A DNA stretch of 64,000 bases from Anagrus nilaparvatae (GCA_022575985.1 JAKSXM010000007.1:19966501-20030500); one strand, 5' to 3'; shown: positions 1-14,262, counted from the first letter of the stretch. Notes: generated from the sequence alone by a model not told the origin. Translations and numbers: made by a program.

Positions 1-599
1 GACACATCCATATATGTTATATATATAATTCAATAAAACCCATTAGATTAAATTTCAAGATATTTACATTCAATGACGTAAATATATATAATTTTATTTC
101 GGCAAAAAAAGTTTCAGATTATTTCTATATATATTTAATATAAAATCCTTAAAAAATATATATATATATAATATATAAAAAGAAAATTATATTGGTTGTA
201 CCTAAGGGATTGCGGTAAGAAATTCATATATATATATAGAAAGTTAAACTTATTTCTATACAAGACATAAGGGTATTAGAGAGTTGATCTCTTGGGTATT
301 ATGATTGGTTGAGACGAGGATAAGAATTAAAAAAGAATATAAATAATTAGTGAAATTTTATGTTCTATGCAATATAAAGAATTGTATTCGCTGTTAATAT
401 TGTAAAATAAATTCCCAAATGCATATTTTCAAAACTAATAAATTTGTAGCTCGTAGTTAAGTGATTTTATATATACCTTAAAACAATAACTCTAGGATGT
501 AATTTCTAGTTATTTTTCAAGTGTGTTAAAAACACTGAGCAATTGCTTAGAATTTTATTTCATTTGAAATTATGTGGGTATTTTCAAATTTAACGTATT
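1..599. other. AT-rich intergenic DNA
   Basis: No open frame, RNA gene or bounded repeat could be supported here. There are short (TA)n runs around 10-30, 155-180 and 225-240. Confidence 0.5.
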
Positions 600-860
600 T
601 GATACTTATGATCCGGTTTTAAAATGGGGCAAAGTATTTTTTTTTGAAAGTGCTAATAAAAATAAGTCTCCATGCAAGTTTTTAGCTCCTAAAGTTCAAT
701 TATCGATTTTTGACAGGCATTTTGATTTTTTTTGGCCATTTTGAAAAAAATACGCAATTTTTTTTTATTTTTCCTCTAAAACGCTTATATTAATGTAAAC
801 AAAAATTTCCAGTAGAAAATAATCCCGAGATTCAAAAATTAATTTGAATTTTTAGTCATT
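600..860 (+). repeat. Dispersed repeat, copy A (sister at 36.8-37.0 kb)
   Basis: The stretch containing CAAAGTATTTTTT, AAAATAAG, TTTTTAGCT and ATCGATTTTTG recurs in the same order and spacing at about 36800-37020, at roughly three-quarters identity by eye. The second copy was split by the BEL/Pao insertion. Ends of the family are not defined, and there is no open frame. Confidence 0.5.
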
Positions 861-1020
861 AAAAATATCCATGATAAAGCATTGTCTTTGCTTGGCTTTG
901 CTACGGGTCTTCGCTGCCTTTGTTTCTAAGCTTTTACTGAAATTAACACGATTTTTTTTTCAATCAAAATACGGGAGTGAGGTGGTTGTATTGTTACTGG
1001 TAACAACCAAATTTGCTTTA

Positions 1021-1400
1021 GTACAGTTTTTTTGGGTCACTCTTCACGAATTTCGGGGTCACTTTGTAAAGAAATGTGTGGAACACCCTCAAATTATCTA
1101 AAATTATCCCTACAAGAGTATCTTTGTTATTTTCGCACTTTATGCGTCTAGATTTGGTCCATATGGGTTATTGGGTCACCGATCGCGAATTTTGGGGATG
1201 TTTTTATGAAAAATTGATATTTAAACCTTAAATTATCAAAAACTACCCCTACAAAGGTGTCAAAGTAAAAAAAAATTTTTTAAGTGTCATTTATTCATTT
1301 TTACCGTCACTATAAATATTTATTTTTCATGTAATTTGAGGTTGAAATATTAAATTTTCATAAAAGCATCCCCGAAATTCTTGATAAAAGGTCCAAAAAC
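1021..1400 (+). repeat. Dispersed repeat with internal ~185-bp periodicity
   Basis: The words GTGTGGAACACCC, ATTTGGTCC, TGGGTCAC, GAATTTTGGGGA and CAAAAACTACCCCTA recur within this stretch and again at about 44640-44990, spaced by about 185 bases. A 76-codon open frame at 871-1101 overlaps the start but shows no protein-like composition and is not called as a gene. Confidence 0.5.
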
Positions 1401-4315
1401 CTATAGTAGCTAAATCTGGTAAATCTGAGTAGAATAAATCTGACTAAATCTGGCCTGCAACAAAAAAAAACCTACTACCAAATATGTATTTTGATTGGAA
1501 TAAAAATTGAAATTTCTCAAAAACATGGGCCTTAAACATTTTTTAGAAAGTCTTGAATTACTTCTGAAACTTCAAATTTTCAGAGAAAAAAAAATATCGG
1601 TAGGTGGATTTAATTAGGAGGTTTAAATTAATAAAGCTTTAAATTAAAAAATAACAGCTTTTAAAATTTCAATTTTTAGAAATTTCAAATTTCCCGCTAA
1701 ATCACGTAACCAAATAAAATTCTGACCAAAAATTTTGATTCTGCAGAAAATTTTAAATAAGAAACTATTCATGTAACTATTCATGTTTTTAAAAGAGTTT
1801 ATTTTCCAAAAAATATAAATTATATAAAAGTAATTGTTGTTTTGTATATTGCCCATTTTTGAGTAAATTAATTTTTTGTAGCCCAGTTCTGGTCGTTAAA
1901 AAACAAATAACAAGAATATAAATTATTTTTAAAATTTAGATTTTTCAAACTTTAAGTTTCAAAATTTGCGAGAAAATTTGGTTATTTTCAAACAAACCCT
2001 TCTAAAAAAATGTAAAATTTTCCGCAGAATTCAAATTTTCAGTCATAATTTTATTTGGAAATTTGAAATTTCTGAAATTTTAATCTAAGTCTTTCAAACT
2101 AAGACCATCCGTTGATATTTTTTTTTCTTCCAACATTTTTCATGCAGATTTTTGAATAATTAAACATTATAGATGAAACAAGTTAAACTTCCTTATCTCA
2201 AAAAATATTTTATAAAACATATTTCAAAACCATCGGTCGCATACCTGGTTTTAAAAAAAAAGTGTTGACATCAGAAAATTTTGTTGAAATATACCTGATG
2301 ATAAAACACGAGACAGCTAAAAAGAATTTAAATAATAAAATCAGATTAAATTGCTTAAATCCTCAAACAGTTCAAACAGAGCAACATGGTAGTAAAATTT
2401 TAAAATCAGATTGAAATTTTTGTTATTCAAGTACTAGTAATAATTTTATTTTTATCATTTTATTTTTATTTTATCAAAATATATAAAAAATATTACTTCT
2501 TGAAAAATATAAGCATATTTATTCTTTATCATATTTTATGACAAGCAGAGAAGGTGTACGTATATTGCGATTGTTTTTCTTTACTTGAAAGAAATACAGT
2601 TGACAGATAAATAAAGAGTATGCAAATATACAAATAAAAATATTAAAAAAAATATGTATATTTATTTTTATTGAAATCATTATATGAATGTATATTATGT
2701 ATTAGACCTTAGCTTAATTCAGTTTTTATGGTTTTTACCCATGTTACCCCCTTTTAATTAAAAACAAAAGATAATGCTGAATACAGTAGTAAACTGGTCT
2801 CTTAAACTCATAAAACAGGTTATAATTTTAAAGTAGACTAAAATCTCTTTAAAGCGGTTGAAATAATAATTTTTAACAATTATCCTGTTTTTTATATGTT
2901 TTAGGCTGGTTTTAGGTCACTGTATGCTTTTTTCGAAGCATCCTTTCTTGTCATTTTTTTAAATTTTTAAAATTTTATAATCAGTTTTTTGCAAATACTA
3001 AGGAAAGGAGTAGCATATCAAATTAGATATTTGTCCAAAAGTTCTGATATCAAAAAGTTTGCTCCTAAGTATTTTAATTTCATCGTGTTGGTACCAAAAT
3101 TTAGAGGATGAACTTTTTTGAACATTACATACCCACCTAAAAACTTAAATTCAATTGTACTTACAATTGTATATACTGTGAAAAACACTCAAATACCTTG
3201 AAAACAACATTTCTCCACAAATTAAATATTTTTTTCATACATTTTTGTTTTTCATCCTAGAGTAGTAAATAAATTACATGCAGATACTAGACACGTAAGG
3301 GCTCGTATAATAGTATCAACAAAAAAATTTTTTTGCAAACCGTTTTTTTTATACTGTCTGGATCCAAATTTTAGAAGGAATTTTTATAAATTAAGAAAAT
3401 GATGAATTACAACCAAAATAAGTTGTAGTCTAATATATGCCCTATACAAACTTATACAATATATTTTTTTCACAAATACATATCAAAACTTTTGTAAATA
3501 CGTGTGTATTTAATAAAGAGAAAAAAAAACATATACATACATACGTACAAATACATTTTTATTTCTATTCACAGATACATACAAATATGAATGAATGAGG
3601 GTAGCAATAAAAGGCGAAACTCGCGCTAAATATTTTTCTTTTACAAAGTTGAGTCTAGGTCAAAAGAGGACACCAGTGCTAAAATTACTTTTTTCTTTAT
3701 CATTTTTTTTTTATAATTCATATATGAGTAATTCCAAGATAAAGTAGTGGTTTGCATAGGATGACCCAAAGGATCTTAACTGCATGGATTTAAATTAAAG
3801 CTTTTCAAAAATTTTAAATCTTGAAACTAAATTCTTAATTTAAGTAATTTTAGATGAAAGAATAATTAAACTACTGTGCTTTACCTTATACTTCTTTGGA
3901 ATCAGATTTTTTACTGAAGGTACTTTTTTCATGGATTTCATTTGAAAAGAATCAAACTTAAAATTATGCTTTTTTCCAAAATTTTAATAAATCGAAAATT
4001 ATCGATATTGTCAAAAAAACTATTTTGATCAAATTTTCCATTTTATGCTGGAATAAACCAAAGAATAGTATATACTTTATAAATGTTATAAAAATATAAA
4101 ATCTTTATAAATTAAACAAATACATAAATATCATTTATATTACCGTCTAGTCTTAAATAAATAACGTATACACGGGTAAAAATGTAACTAAAAGGTACAA
4201 CTCTTACCAACCTTCAACCAACTTCAAACTCCTCATACATATGAGTTGCACGGAGTTTAAATGGAGTTGCAAAGGAGTTGCAAAGAGTTTTGATTTTTTT
4301 TCGTGCATCCCCGTT
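1401..4315. other. AT-rich intergenic DNA, nothing recognised
   Basis: Long A/T runs throughout and microsatellite-like CATA runs near 3531-3560. A 70-codon minus-strand open frame at 1644-1856 is low-complexity and unsupported. Confidence 0.45.
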
Positions 4316-4399
4316 GTTGTTACCACCATTTATCCGCGCTTTATGTATTTAAAAATCAATAATATGTACGTAAAGTGCGGATAAACGATGGTAACAGCA
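4316..4399. repeat. Small hairpin (inverted repeat, ~30-bp arms)
   Basis: Arms built on GTTACCACCATTTATCCGCG and its near-complement CGGATAAACGATGGTAAC are separated by a loop of about 20 bases. It is preceded at 4230-4290 by repeated GGAGTTGCAAA words. A very short MITE or a fold-back remnant would both explain it. Confidence 0.5.
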
Positions 4400-7300
4400 T
4401 AGAATGATCCTGGCCACAAAATGGTGGGTGGGTTAAAAATCAGTTTAATAACTATGCCTTTACATTTTAGCACAATGATAAACTGTTTAAAATACAAATT
4501 TTATAGTAGTTAAAAAAGTGTGGGTAGATTTTGGATTTTTGGGCATCAGAAAGTGGTTTCTCCTCAAGAAGATTTTCTAAAAAACTAAAGAATGTTGTTT
4601 CTCATCCCAACAAGGCTTTAAGTAAAAAATTAAGGACGCTGTATTTTTTTATGTTCAAAAAATCAGTTTTTAAAAAATTCAAACATGTATTTCGGGGTCT
4701 TAAAGAGATCCTGTAGGCCTAAAATAATATTTTTCTTTAAAAATGTTGATTTTTCAAGTTTTTCAGTCTATGTTCAAAATATTCTCTGTTCTAGGATACT
4801 TGAGAGTGTTGATGAAAAATTAAATAGGGCCTAAAAACCGTTTTTTTGGGTTTTTAGGGACCTATAATGGCCCAGTTTTCTGATTCCAACGGGATTCAAT
4901 GAGTTGACAACTTTTTGAGCTATTACTTAGGCTACGTTTGGTTGTGGAGGCCAAAACAATATTCTTATCCAGCAAAAGCCTTTATAAAACTGACTAGATG
5001 CACAAAAAAAAATAGTTTCAAAGGTTCTCATAAATGTAAAATTTCCCACTAAAACTGATTAGGTGTGAATCTAGTCAGTTTTACAAATTTTTTTACTAAA
5101 AAATCGCCGAAGAAAGTGAAAAAATCTAAAAACTTCAGCATTTTTAGGGCTGTGCTAAAATTTTAAAGGAAAGTGTGTTTCTTATTTACGAAAGATTCCG
5201 AAACGATCGGACGAGGTCATTCTATACTAGGATTTCACATTTCAGGTGTTTTTACCCATATACAAAATTTATGTTATATTCAAATCATAAAATATATCAA
5301 TGCTCATATATTTTTATAAACGTGTGTGTGTGTGTATTCATTATTTCGGTCACTAAATACTATAAAAGTAATCAAAGTTTTTCAATAAAAAAAAAAGGAC
5401 TTTGTTGTTGGAAAATTTATACATTGTAAGAATTTGCTATGCACAAAGTAACAAATAAATGAAATGGATTTTAATATTATTGAAATTGAAATTGTTATTA
5501 GTATGTAAATCGTATGATTGGCTTTCAGATTAATGTTTACCTATATAGTGTGTATTTACGGTGTATTTAATATATATTTTAATACTATATTTTATATTAA
5601 AAGTTTTTTTTGCTAACTCTTATTTATTATGAGTATATTAAATTTTATAGATTTTTTAAAACTTTATTTGGATTATTTTGATAATATTTTCCTTTTTTTA
5701 ATTATAATTTTATCTATGGATTTAATCATTAGTTTGAAGATATAAATGAAAATAATTTTTTCAAAAATACATCAAATTACTTTTGACATAAAAATTATGA
5801 AAAAGTAATTATATAAAATTTTAAGTTCTCTTGATCAGCAAAAATTTAGCTTTAAATTATTTTAATGGATGTTTGGAAAGCAAAATGACATCTGATAGAC
5901 AGGAATCAAATTATTAAAAAAACATTCCAAATTCCCTTCGTTCATTTCAATGAGTCTTCTACCACTTGCTTAGGTTTATTTGGTTGTTTTCCAAATAATA
6001 CTACTTTAACCAAAAAATTTCTGGTTTTTCTAATTTTTTTGTGCAACTATCATTCCAAGACCTGCAAATTACAATTTATAATAACGAATTCTTTCATTGT
6101 TATATCCGATAAACTAATTACCAACTTTTTTCCCCAAAGTTATAAACTTATTGACTAAAATAGATTTTATTATAGGTATCAAAAAATTTTCACACACTTT
6201 TAAGTGTGAAAAAATTTTTTTACTCATATCTGTTCCTTGAATTTTTCATGAGGTATAATGATTTAAAATTAGAGCTTTAAATTAAAGTATATTAAAAAAA
6301 TAAACTTTGAACATTATCTTTACCGAGGAATATTTAGAAGAATACTAAAATAACCCCTATCTTTTACCAATTAAGCTGTCGGTTTCAGGCTTGGAAGTTA
6401 TTTTGAAATTTTGAAATGAACTCTGCATATTCATGATTGTTTATTCAACGTATCAAACTAATTCTTACCTATTTCATCCTACTTCTGAACTTCCCTCGTA
6501 ATTTATCTTGAACGGTCCACATAAATTTTAGAAAGAGTTTATTTTTTACTTATTTTTTGAAAAATTTATCTAAAAAACAGATATCTACCAAATTTTTATT
6601 TTTTTAAAGAAGGTTTATGTGAAGTATCTAACAATGATAAAATATTAAATTCTGCAGTGAATTCAGAAGTAAAACTAGTAAATTATAAAAATTAAATTTA
6701 TTTCAACTTTTTTAAAACTATGTTCGGGTAATTTGTTTCTACAAACAATAGAGCAAAGCTTTTTTCAATTCTTTTTTTAAAGTTCTACATTTAAAAAAAA
6801 AAAAATACACGAGATTTATTTTCGATAGCGAATTTTTCCTGCATAGGATTTGTTATTTTTTATATGGATAAAAATTTAACATTTGGAATTCTCTGCAAAA
6901 TTTTTATATTTTTTAAGTAATCCTTAATTGTTTAATAGTAAAAATTACTCGAAAGATCAGATAAAAAAAAATAATTTTTACAGGAAAAACATATTTACAT
7001 ATTTTTGTTTTTACCTTCTATTTTTCTGTCTATTATAATGTCTAATCTATTTTTATCATAAAATAAGGAGAGTTTTGATGCCAGTTGCTCATTCTTTATT
7101 CCTATTGAGATCAGGTATATAGTGCTAAATTGAAGAAAAGTGCATAATTTTGCCGAAAGAATAGCAAATGGTTTTGTAGCAAATAGTAAAGGGTTTTACG
7201 AATCTCTTGAATATACCATACGGCTTATGAAAAGGTCGTGCTAATTATAACTGGATTGATTCATATTAAGCTGTAGGCTTAAAAAAGGTGGTTAGTATTA

Positions 7301-7904
7301 ACGACAAAACATATGAACTATTTGGACCAAGCTGAAGATGAAAAGCTTCGATTAAGCTTAGGAGAATGATGAATTTAAGGCTATAATATGAGGTGAGAAT
7401 AATGGAAGGTGGATATACATACAATCTAATCGATGTATTAATTGAAGACTGAGAAAGATTAGCAAGCTGTATTGACTATATATTATGTACAAATAATTTT
7501 GAAATAATATAGGGTATTGGGTATTATTTTAAAGTAATAAATTAATTTGGACAACGATAGCAACTTTTTTGAGCCACGGAGATATACCTTGTGTGACCTT
7601 AATCAAAGCAGTTTTTTCAGAAATTCATAAACAGAGCATAGAATCAGCTATTGCGTCCTCACTATAAAAATGTAAAGATGAACTGAAGTAATGATTCAAA
7701 TGAATCCGGATCAGTTAGCTTAATTAGAAAATGAATGGAGTTTAATGGGCGTTGTAAAACAATGTGAGTCTTTTGGAATCATATTGTACGGACTACATGG
7801 CAAGAGTGAATGCATTAATTAGATCTTTTTCACAAAAAAAACTCTGCTAAATTATTAACACATCCGTTCTTCAGCAATGACAAATTATTCATAGTTAATT
7901 TACG
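4400..7904. other. AT-rich intergenic DNA
   Basis: No supported gene. Short open frames at 4531-4716 and 5175-5429 lack domain-like composition. A 40-base hairpin at 6181-6220 has CACAC/GTGTG flanked by A and T runs. Confidence 0.45.
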
Positions 7905-8380
7905 CATTTAATATCATACTCGATATCATATTAAAAGTAAAAATAATATTTTATTGACTAAAATAATAATTATGAAATATCACCAGTTACATAAATACAT
8001 ACATACATACACATACATACATACGCACGCATACAGACTTTTTTTATGAGGAACCGAATGAAAAATATAAGGTAAGGGAATGCGTGAATATAATATAAAA
8101 GTATTGTTTGATTGGTGTGTTAGACGATATATAGGTGGCGCTATTTTCTCAAAAGAGAAATGACTTTTTAATGTTATATAAGATGCATTAAGTAATCATG
8201 AAATTAATCAATTTACTATTTTATTTATGAATATTATCTTTAAATATTAATTTGTCTATAAACTTATTTCTGACAAAAATTTAGAATTTTTTTTATGCCT
8301 ATCTTTTTGAATTTGTTTAAGAAATATTGTAGTTAATAATTAATTATATATATATAAATTACAATTAGAGTTTTGGATGC
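7905..8380 (+). repeat. Duplicated unit, copy 1 (sister at 13.8-14.3 kb)
   Basis: Shares a long colinear match with 13830-14262. Markers include a variable CATA microsatellite core, TATGAGGAACC, AAGGTAAGGGAATGCGTGAA, GATTGGTGTGTTAG, AGGTGGCGCTATTTTCTCAA and GAGAAATGACTTTTTAATG. Copies differ by small indels and scattered changes. A fragment with TATGAGGAACCGAAA also occurs near 30860. This is probably a dispersed element of unknown class; no TIR or LTR is visible. Confidence 0.65.
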
Positions 8381-10694
8381 AAACTTTACACGTTCTAGGA
8401 CAGGTATCAGTAATATGATTTTGCATTACGTGCAAAAGTTTTATTTTACTATATTAAATGCAAAATAATTGTTACCCAGCCCAATTTTTAATTTAAATAA
8501 ATGTATACGTTAAAACTCAAAATGGAATTTTTCCAAGTTTTTAACCTTGAAATCCGTAATTTGAGTTTTCTGCAAGCAGATCAAAAATATCATTTTATAA
8601 TCGTGATAAACAACCCAATCTAACTTGAAAATGCTTGAAGTAGCTTAAATTACTACTTTATCTCAACCTTTATGCAATAAAAGTGCTTTTAAATGTAATA
8701 TTCTGTGAATTCATTAATATAATGTAAAAAACATGAGTAGAGAAAAAATTAATTTTGCAACTCTGTAATATAAAAGTAGATTTTTGTTAATAAAAGTTCA
8801 CATGGAATATTGCATGTATCATAACGAATAAGAACTTTTATATCACTGATAAAAATATTAAAACATATAAATCAAGAGAATTAAATGCGGTCAAAGTTGA
8901 AAAAGAATAAAAAAATTTATATAAAATATGATAAGTAAAATATTTAAATCAGAAAATATATTTTTTAAATCTTATCAAAGAATTACAATTAAAAAAAAAA
9001 TTTATTTATTTTTCATACATATACATACCTATATTATTTGTATAAAAATTTCCATATGGATTTAAAAAAAAAAGATTTATTATTTTTGATTTTTCATTTA
9101 AAATTAATCAATTGTATCGGAAAAAGTCAAGAGATGTCAAGATAGGTGAATTAATATTTTAATTAATTTTTATTTAACAAGTGAATTTATATTAAAATAT
9201 TAAAAATACATTTTTTGAATTATTTTTCTGTATTGGAAAGTTATTACCTGTTTAATATGCTTTTTGTAGGAGGTTGGGGTATTTTAGCACGTATTTTAAA
9301 ATTTTATTAATAAAAAATTACAGCGTCTGTTTTTTGTAAACTAAAAAAATAGTATATTACGGTCCTAGGCCAGAAAAATAAACATTTTTATAAGCAGGGG
9401 GAGTATTTCAAGCAAGTCATTTTTTAGGGGGGGGGGGGGGTGACAAATGGACTTAATAATTTCGATGTAGGGATTTATTAGAATAATAAAGATTTTAGGA
9501 GGTTACATTTTTTTGGCTTAATCGAATTAAAATTATAAAGGCTTCAAGATTCAAAATATAAATTTAAAAATGTTTCAGGTTCATTGGTTGTGAGTTCACA
9601 AATCGGTTGTAAGTTTTGTTCTTCAGATGGATTAATTAATATTTTTTTATTAAAAATAAGCTTTATAGAAGATTTTAGCGCCAAAGATTCAATTCCTGAT
9701 TTTTAACAGCTATTTTCGTTCTTCATTATTTTTTTTTTAATTCCGCTAATTTGTCGTATTTTTTCTCTTACGTTTCTATAAGAAATTTCCAGTAGAATCC
9801 ATTTTTAATTTACCATTTTCACTTTTTTGGACTTAACAATTTTTTTGAACAGTGAATGCGCGAGCAATCTGTAAAATACGATTTTTTTCCTCAAATTGAC
9901 ATTTGGAAAAAGTGTATCAGATAAAAATCCTATACTATAAAAATACTGCCCCCAAATTCACTTTTTCGATAGTGAATTCAAAATCCAATAGTAAATTTAA
10001 GAACAACTGTTCTATTATCAATTTATTCTTATAAAAATTAAGGTAAGAAATATATTTCTTATTTTAATATATTACTAACATATTTTTATAAAAATATGTA
10101 TCATTAATATACAATAATATAACTTTATAATAATTATAAAGAATCACGAAATATGATAAATTACACATTCAAAAAAATATTACAATAAAATACAATTTTT
10201 TATTTAATAACTTTAAAAAAAAAGGAACTTTAATTGATTGAAAAAAATTTTTTTTTTACTTCTTGAATATTAAATAATAAAATATATAAATTTTATAATT
10301 TTAATTTCAATATAAATCTAAATAATAATGTAGTTTATAAATTACAAGGTGCAACAAAATAGCTTATTTTTTGTATTCGTAAATTTTAATTAACAAACTA
10401 ATAACTAACTCTTATTATAATTTTATACTTTGTGTAAAAAGCTTTTGTACTTACACGTAAAGTTAAGTTTTAATATTTTATTTAAAAAAAAAAAAAATTC
10501 TACAAAATTCTAATTTTAATTATTTTAAAGGTGATAATTTATTAATGATTTTTGTAATTTTTGAAACTTTATTTATTGTTAGTAATTTACTTAAAATTTC
10601 AATTTTTTAATTCTTAAAGATACTACACTGAAAAAAAAATTCGTTTGCTGTAGTTGCCTTTTTTCATTTAAATTTTAAACATTTAAGTTTATTA
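8381..10694. other. AT-rich intergenic DNA with a 14-G run
   Basis: No supported gene. An uninterrupted run of 14 G occurs at 9427-9440, striking in such AT-rich DNA and similar to the G-runs inside the elements at 18.9, 25.4 and 62.6 kb. Confidence 0.45.
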
Positions 10695-10970
10695 TACCCA
10701 CGTAAAAGGATTAAGCTTAATTTTGGGTAAGCTTATTGAAGTAAGCTTACTGGAGTAAGCTTACTGGATTAAGCTTACTGAAGTAAGCTTACGGACTAAC
10801 CTAAAAAGGTTTAATTTTTAAAATTAAGGTTACGGATTAACCTAAAAAGACTTAATTTTTAAAATTAATCTTGTTTAGGTTAGTCCGTAAGCTTACTTCA
10901 GTAAGCTTAATCCAGTAAGCTTACTTCAATAAGCTTACCCAAAATTAAGCTTAATCCTTTTACGTGGGTA
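10695..10970. repeat. 276-bp palindrome built from TAAGCTTACT repeats
   Basis: The outer ends are TACCCACGTAAAAGGATTAA and its complement. Each arm holds about five spaced copies of TAAGCTTA(C/T)TG, roughly every 14-16 bases, then ACGGACTAACCTAAA. The centre is a short A/T-rich spacer with two smaller copies of GGTTACGGATTAACC-like sequence. Arms are almost perfectly complementary. A palindromic MITE and a replication-generated inverted duplication would both fit. There is no coding potential. Confidence 0.85.
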
Positions 10971-12395
10971 ACCATTATAGTATTTTAAAATCTGAAGTTT
11001 GGCTTCAAAATTATAAATCTAAAAGTTTATAATTCAAGAAATAAATAGATAGAAATAGTGTGGGCCTGAACTGTTTTTACACTGGAGAATATTAAGTAAA
11101 AACAGAAATCATATTCGTACTCAGGGACCCAAAAAACTTAAATTCTCATTGGAAAATATTAACGAAAATTTCATATAGATCTATCAGTAAAAAAAAGTAA
11201 AAAACTTTCTTAGTAATAGGAGTTCAGGCCTACACTTATGAAGCTACCTACATTTAGAAAAATAAAGAATGACATATAAACTGCACAACTACAGAATCAG
11301 GCATGGGCCTAACAACAAAAAACTCACTATTAACTGAGTCAAATCACGGGGCAGGGAAAAGGTCTAATATATGTTTTTATGTACATATTTAAAGTTCAGA
11401 TATAAGTGCCCCAAAAATATGAAATAACTTTGTATAATTTATATAGAATTTAAATTATTAGAAAATTCTTCTAGAGTAAGTTTTTTGGGTCGTTAAATTC
11501 AAATATTAAAACCCCTCTGTTGCAAAATTACCCCTAAAAATGAAAAAATAACCTTTTCTAGGGAATAAACCAGAAATAAACTATTATATTTATTATGTTT
11601 TAATTCATATGATTTTGTATGATTAATTAAATTAAATAGCATGTATACATATTTGGGTTGCTGCATAATTTATTTATTTAGAAATTCAAATATTGCTATG
11701 CACATTCTGACTTAATACACATATAAAGTTTACTTAATATTACTAATTCTCTACTGATAGTTACCAATAATAAATAAATTCAAATTTTAAATATATTTAC
11801 ATAACTGATATTGACATGAGAAAGTTTTATGGTAAAATTTTAACAAATTTTATAAAAACCATATTTGCTGAAGATACTTTAATTATTGAATTTAAATTAT
11901 GTTTTTTATAAATTTTACTTATTTACAATACTAGTTTTTAATGCTTACTACTTGATTACTTTATTAATTATATACACTTATAAAAGCTCTATTCTATTCT
12001 ATTCTAATTTTGAATTTCGGGATACTGGAGGCTGAAAATGATTGTAGCATCCTTACACTCGCGTAAATACCGCTTTTTAGATAAGTTTTCATAATATCGT
12101 GGGTGTTTTTAGCAAGTTATAGGATACTGTATTAATTTTTAACTGCTGATGTCCCCAAGTTAGGCAAAATCTAGTTATCGATTATCAATATTACCCAAGT
12201 TACAAGAAAAATAGTACAAAAATTAAATTATACATTGTAAATTTGTGGAAAATTGAAGTCGTATAAAACTTTTTAGACCTATTTTTATTAGCTAGCTTAT
12301 GAATAAATTATTAATTTATTTCAGCTTGCTTATTGGCATCTAAATATTTTATAATAGTTTTGTTTTCAATCATTAAATCCAATTAAGAAATTTTT
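10971..12395. other. AT-rich intergenic DNA, nothing recognised
   Basis: No open frame or bounded repeat was supported. Confidence 0.45.
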
Positions 12396-12731
12396 AACAC
12401 GGAACATGTTTATAGGGAGGGATGCCATGAGAATCCAAAAGTCAAGGGGGTAGGAGAGGTCAAAGGTGTCCGACTTAAAGGAGGAATCAAATGGGATTTA
12501 ATAGTATATTTTTATATTTTTAAAAATTATTTCGATTTAGGGAATAATCTGGGTTTAGGAAATCAAAATAATTTTGGTTTGAAGCTAAACATCTATTATA
12601 GGTGATAATTACATTATAAAAATATAGCAAATTGTTTTATAATGTTTCGTAACATTTAAGAATTGAACCTAGCAATCAGCTGCAGTAAACACGTTCCATG
12701 CATTTAGGTTGTGCACACAAACCGCTTATAA
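12396..12731 (+). mobile_element. G-run element family, copy 1 (degenerate)
   Basis: Begins AACACGGAACATGTTTATAG and ends with AAACACGTTCCATGCATTTA followed by a GTGCACACAAACC hairpin. The same start and end bracket copies at 18716-19377, 25363-25858 and 62506-62992. This copy is shorter and has lost most of the internal GGACTTAGAATAAT tandem units. Non-autonomous, with no coding potential. Confidence 0.6.
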
Positions 12732-13829
12732 GTTCTTTTAATCCAAAATTCTTAAAAATTGTGTTACAATTATTTTGAATGACCTTTAACATCCAAAAAT
12801 AAAACTTTTACAACCATATTTATAAACTTAATTAATATTTCTTTTAATAACAGCGTTTGTCTTGAAAAAAAAATTAATTTTCTTTTAACTAAAAAAAGTT
12901 AAAGTATGATAAAAATAATTTTTGAATGTTAATTAATGAATATATTTATACGATAATAAAATATAAAAGAAAAAAAAGTAATATTTCATGTTGAATTCAA
13001 ATTAAATAGTGCCTATAATTTAGTAAAAACATATAGAATAATTATACTATATTTGATGTTATCAAGTAATAGATTCCAATATATCTGGGTTAAATATTGA
13101 TTTGATAATCAACTAAAAAAATAAACCCTTTTTTAGATTTCTAATATTCCAAACTATTTTCAGATATTTATTGTAACTAAATTATAAACATTATTCCAAA
13201 ATAATTCAATATATTAGAGTTTTAATATGTTAACTAATATTTAAGATATTTTCCAAGATATATGATTTTTTTTAAATTGTTAAAATATTAAAATCGAATG
13301 TATGTATACTTTTATTTTAAAAAAAACGCTGCCGAGCAATTGGCACAATGATTGCTTTACCTTATAAAGTATAATGGTGTAAGAAAAACTAAAAATGATC
13401 TTTTTCTTGATTTTACCTAGTAAAAACGATAATTCTAGATATTAGTACTTTCATGGAAAAAAATTAAATACTACGTCCCAAAAGAAAAAAGATATTGCTT
13501 TTTTTAATTTTTTTGTGTAAAAAATTTTGATAAAAAAATTTTCAAAAAATTAAGTATCAGATTCAAAAAATCAAATAAAAACTATGTTTTTAAAATTAAT
13601 ACTTTCATAGAAAAAATAAGGTGAGTCATAAAAAAAAAATTTGGTTTATTTTGTTTTTTTTGGGAGTAAAAATTTTAAGACAAAAATTTTTATAAAATTA
13701 AGTATCAGATCAAAGAAATCGAATAAGAACGACACTTATAGATATTAGTACATTCATAGAAAAAAATGAGGTATTACATCCAAATTAAAAAAAAAGTTGT
13801 TTCTGATTTTTTAATGAAAAAATTGGGTG
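12732..13829. other. AT-rich intergenic DNA
   Basis: Near 13440-13760 the phrase TAGTACTTTCATAGAAAAAA recurs about every 150-160 bases, which suggests a degenerate tandem repeat. Related wording reappears at 30670 and 47520. No gene is supported. Confidence 0.4.
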
Positions 13830-14262
13830 TTAATATCATATTAAAAGTAAAATAATATTTTATTGACCAGAATAATGATTGTGAAATATAACCGGTTACA
13901 TAAATACATACATATATGCATACATAAATACACATACATACATAAGCACACATACAGACTTTTTTATGAGGAACCAAATGATAAGGTAAGGGAATGCGTG
14001 AATAAAAGCATTGTTTGATTGGTGTGTTAGGCGATATCTAGGTGGCGCTATTTTCTCAAACGAGAAATGACTTTTTAATGTTATATAAGATGTGTTAAGT
14101 AACCATTTTATGAATTTTATCTTTAAATATTAATTTTTCTATAAACTTATTTGTCTATAAATTTAGAAATTTCTCATATACCAGATCTTTTGAGTATGTT
14201 TAAGAAATATTGTAGTTAATTGTTATATTCTCATATAAATTACAATTAGAGTTTTGAATGCA
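13830..14262 (+). repeat. Duplicated unit, copy 2 (sister at 7.9-8.4 kb)
   Basis: Colinear with 7905-8380 from ATATTAAAAGTAAAATAATA through GATTGGTGTGTTAG and AGGTGGCGCTATTTTCTCAA to TTACAATTAGAGTTTTG. The CATA microsatellite differs in length between the two. A 67-codon minus-strand open frame here is only the microsatellite read as protein. Confidence 0.65.

Noticed and set aside
13900..13965. CATA/CACA microsatellites (also 7991-8030, 3531-3560) as CRISPR-like or regulatory arrays
   Set aside because: Simple microsatellites with no spacers; the organism is eukaryotic.
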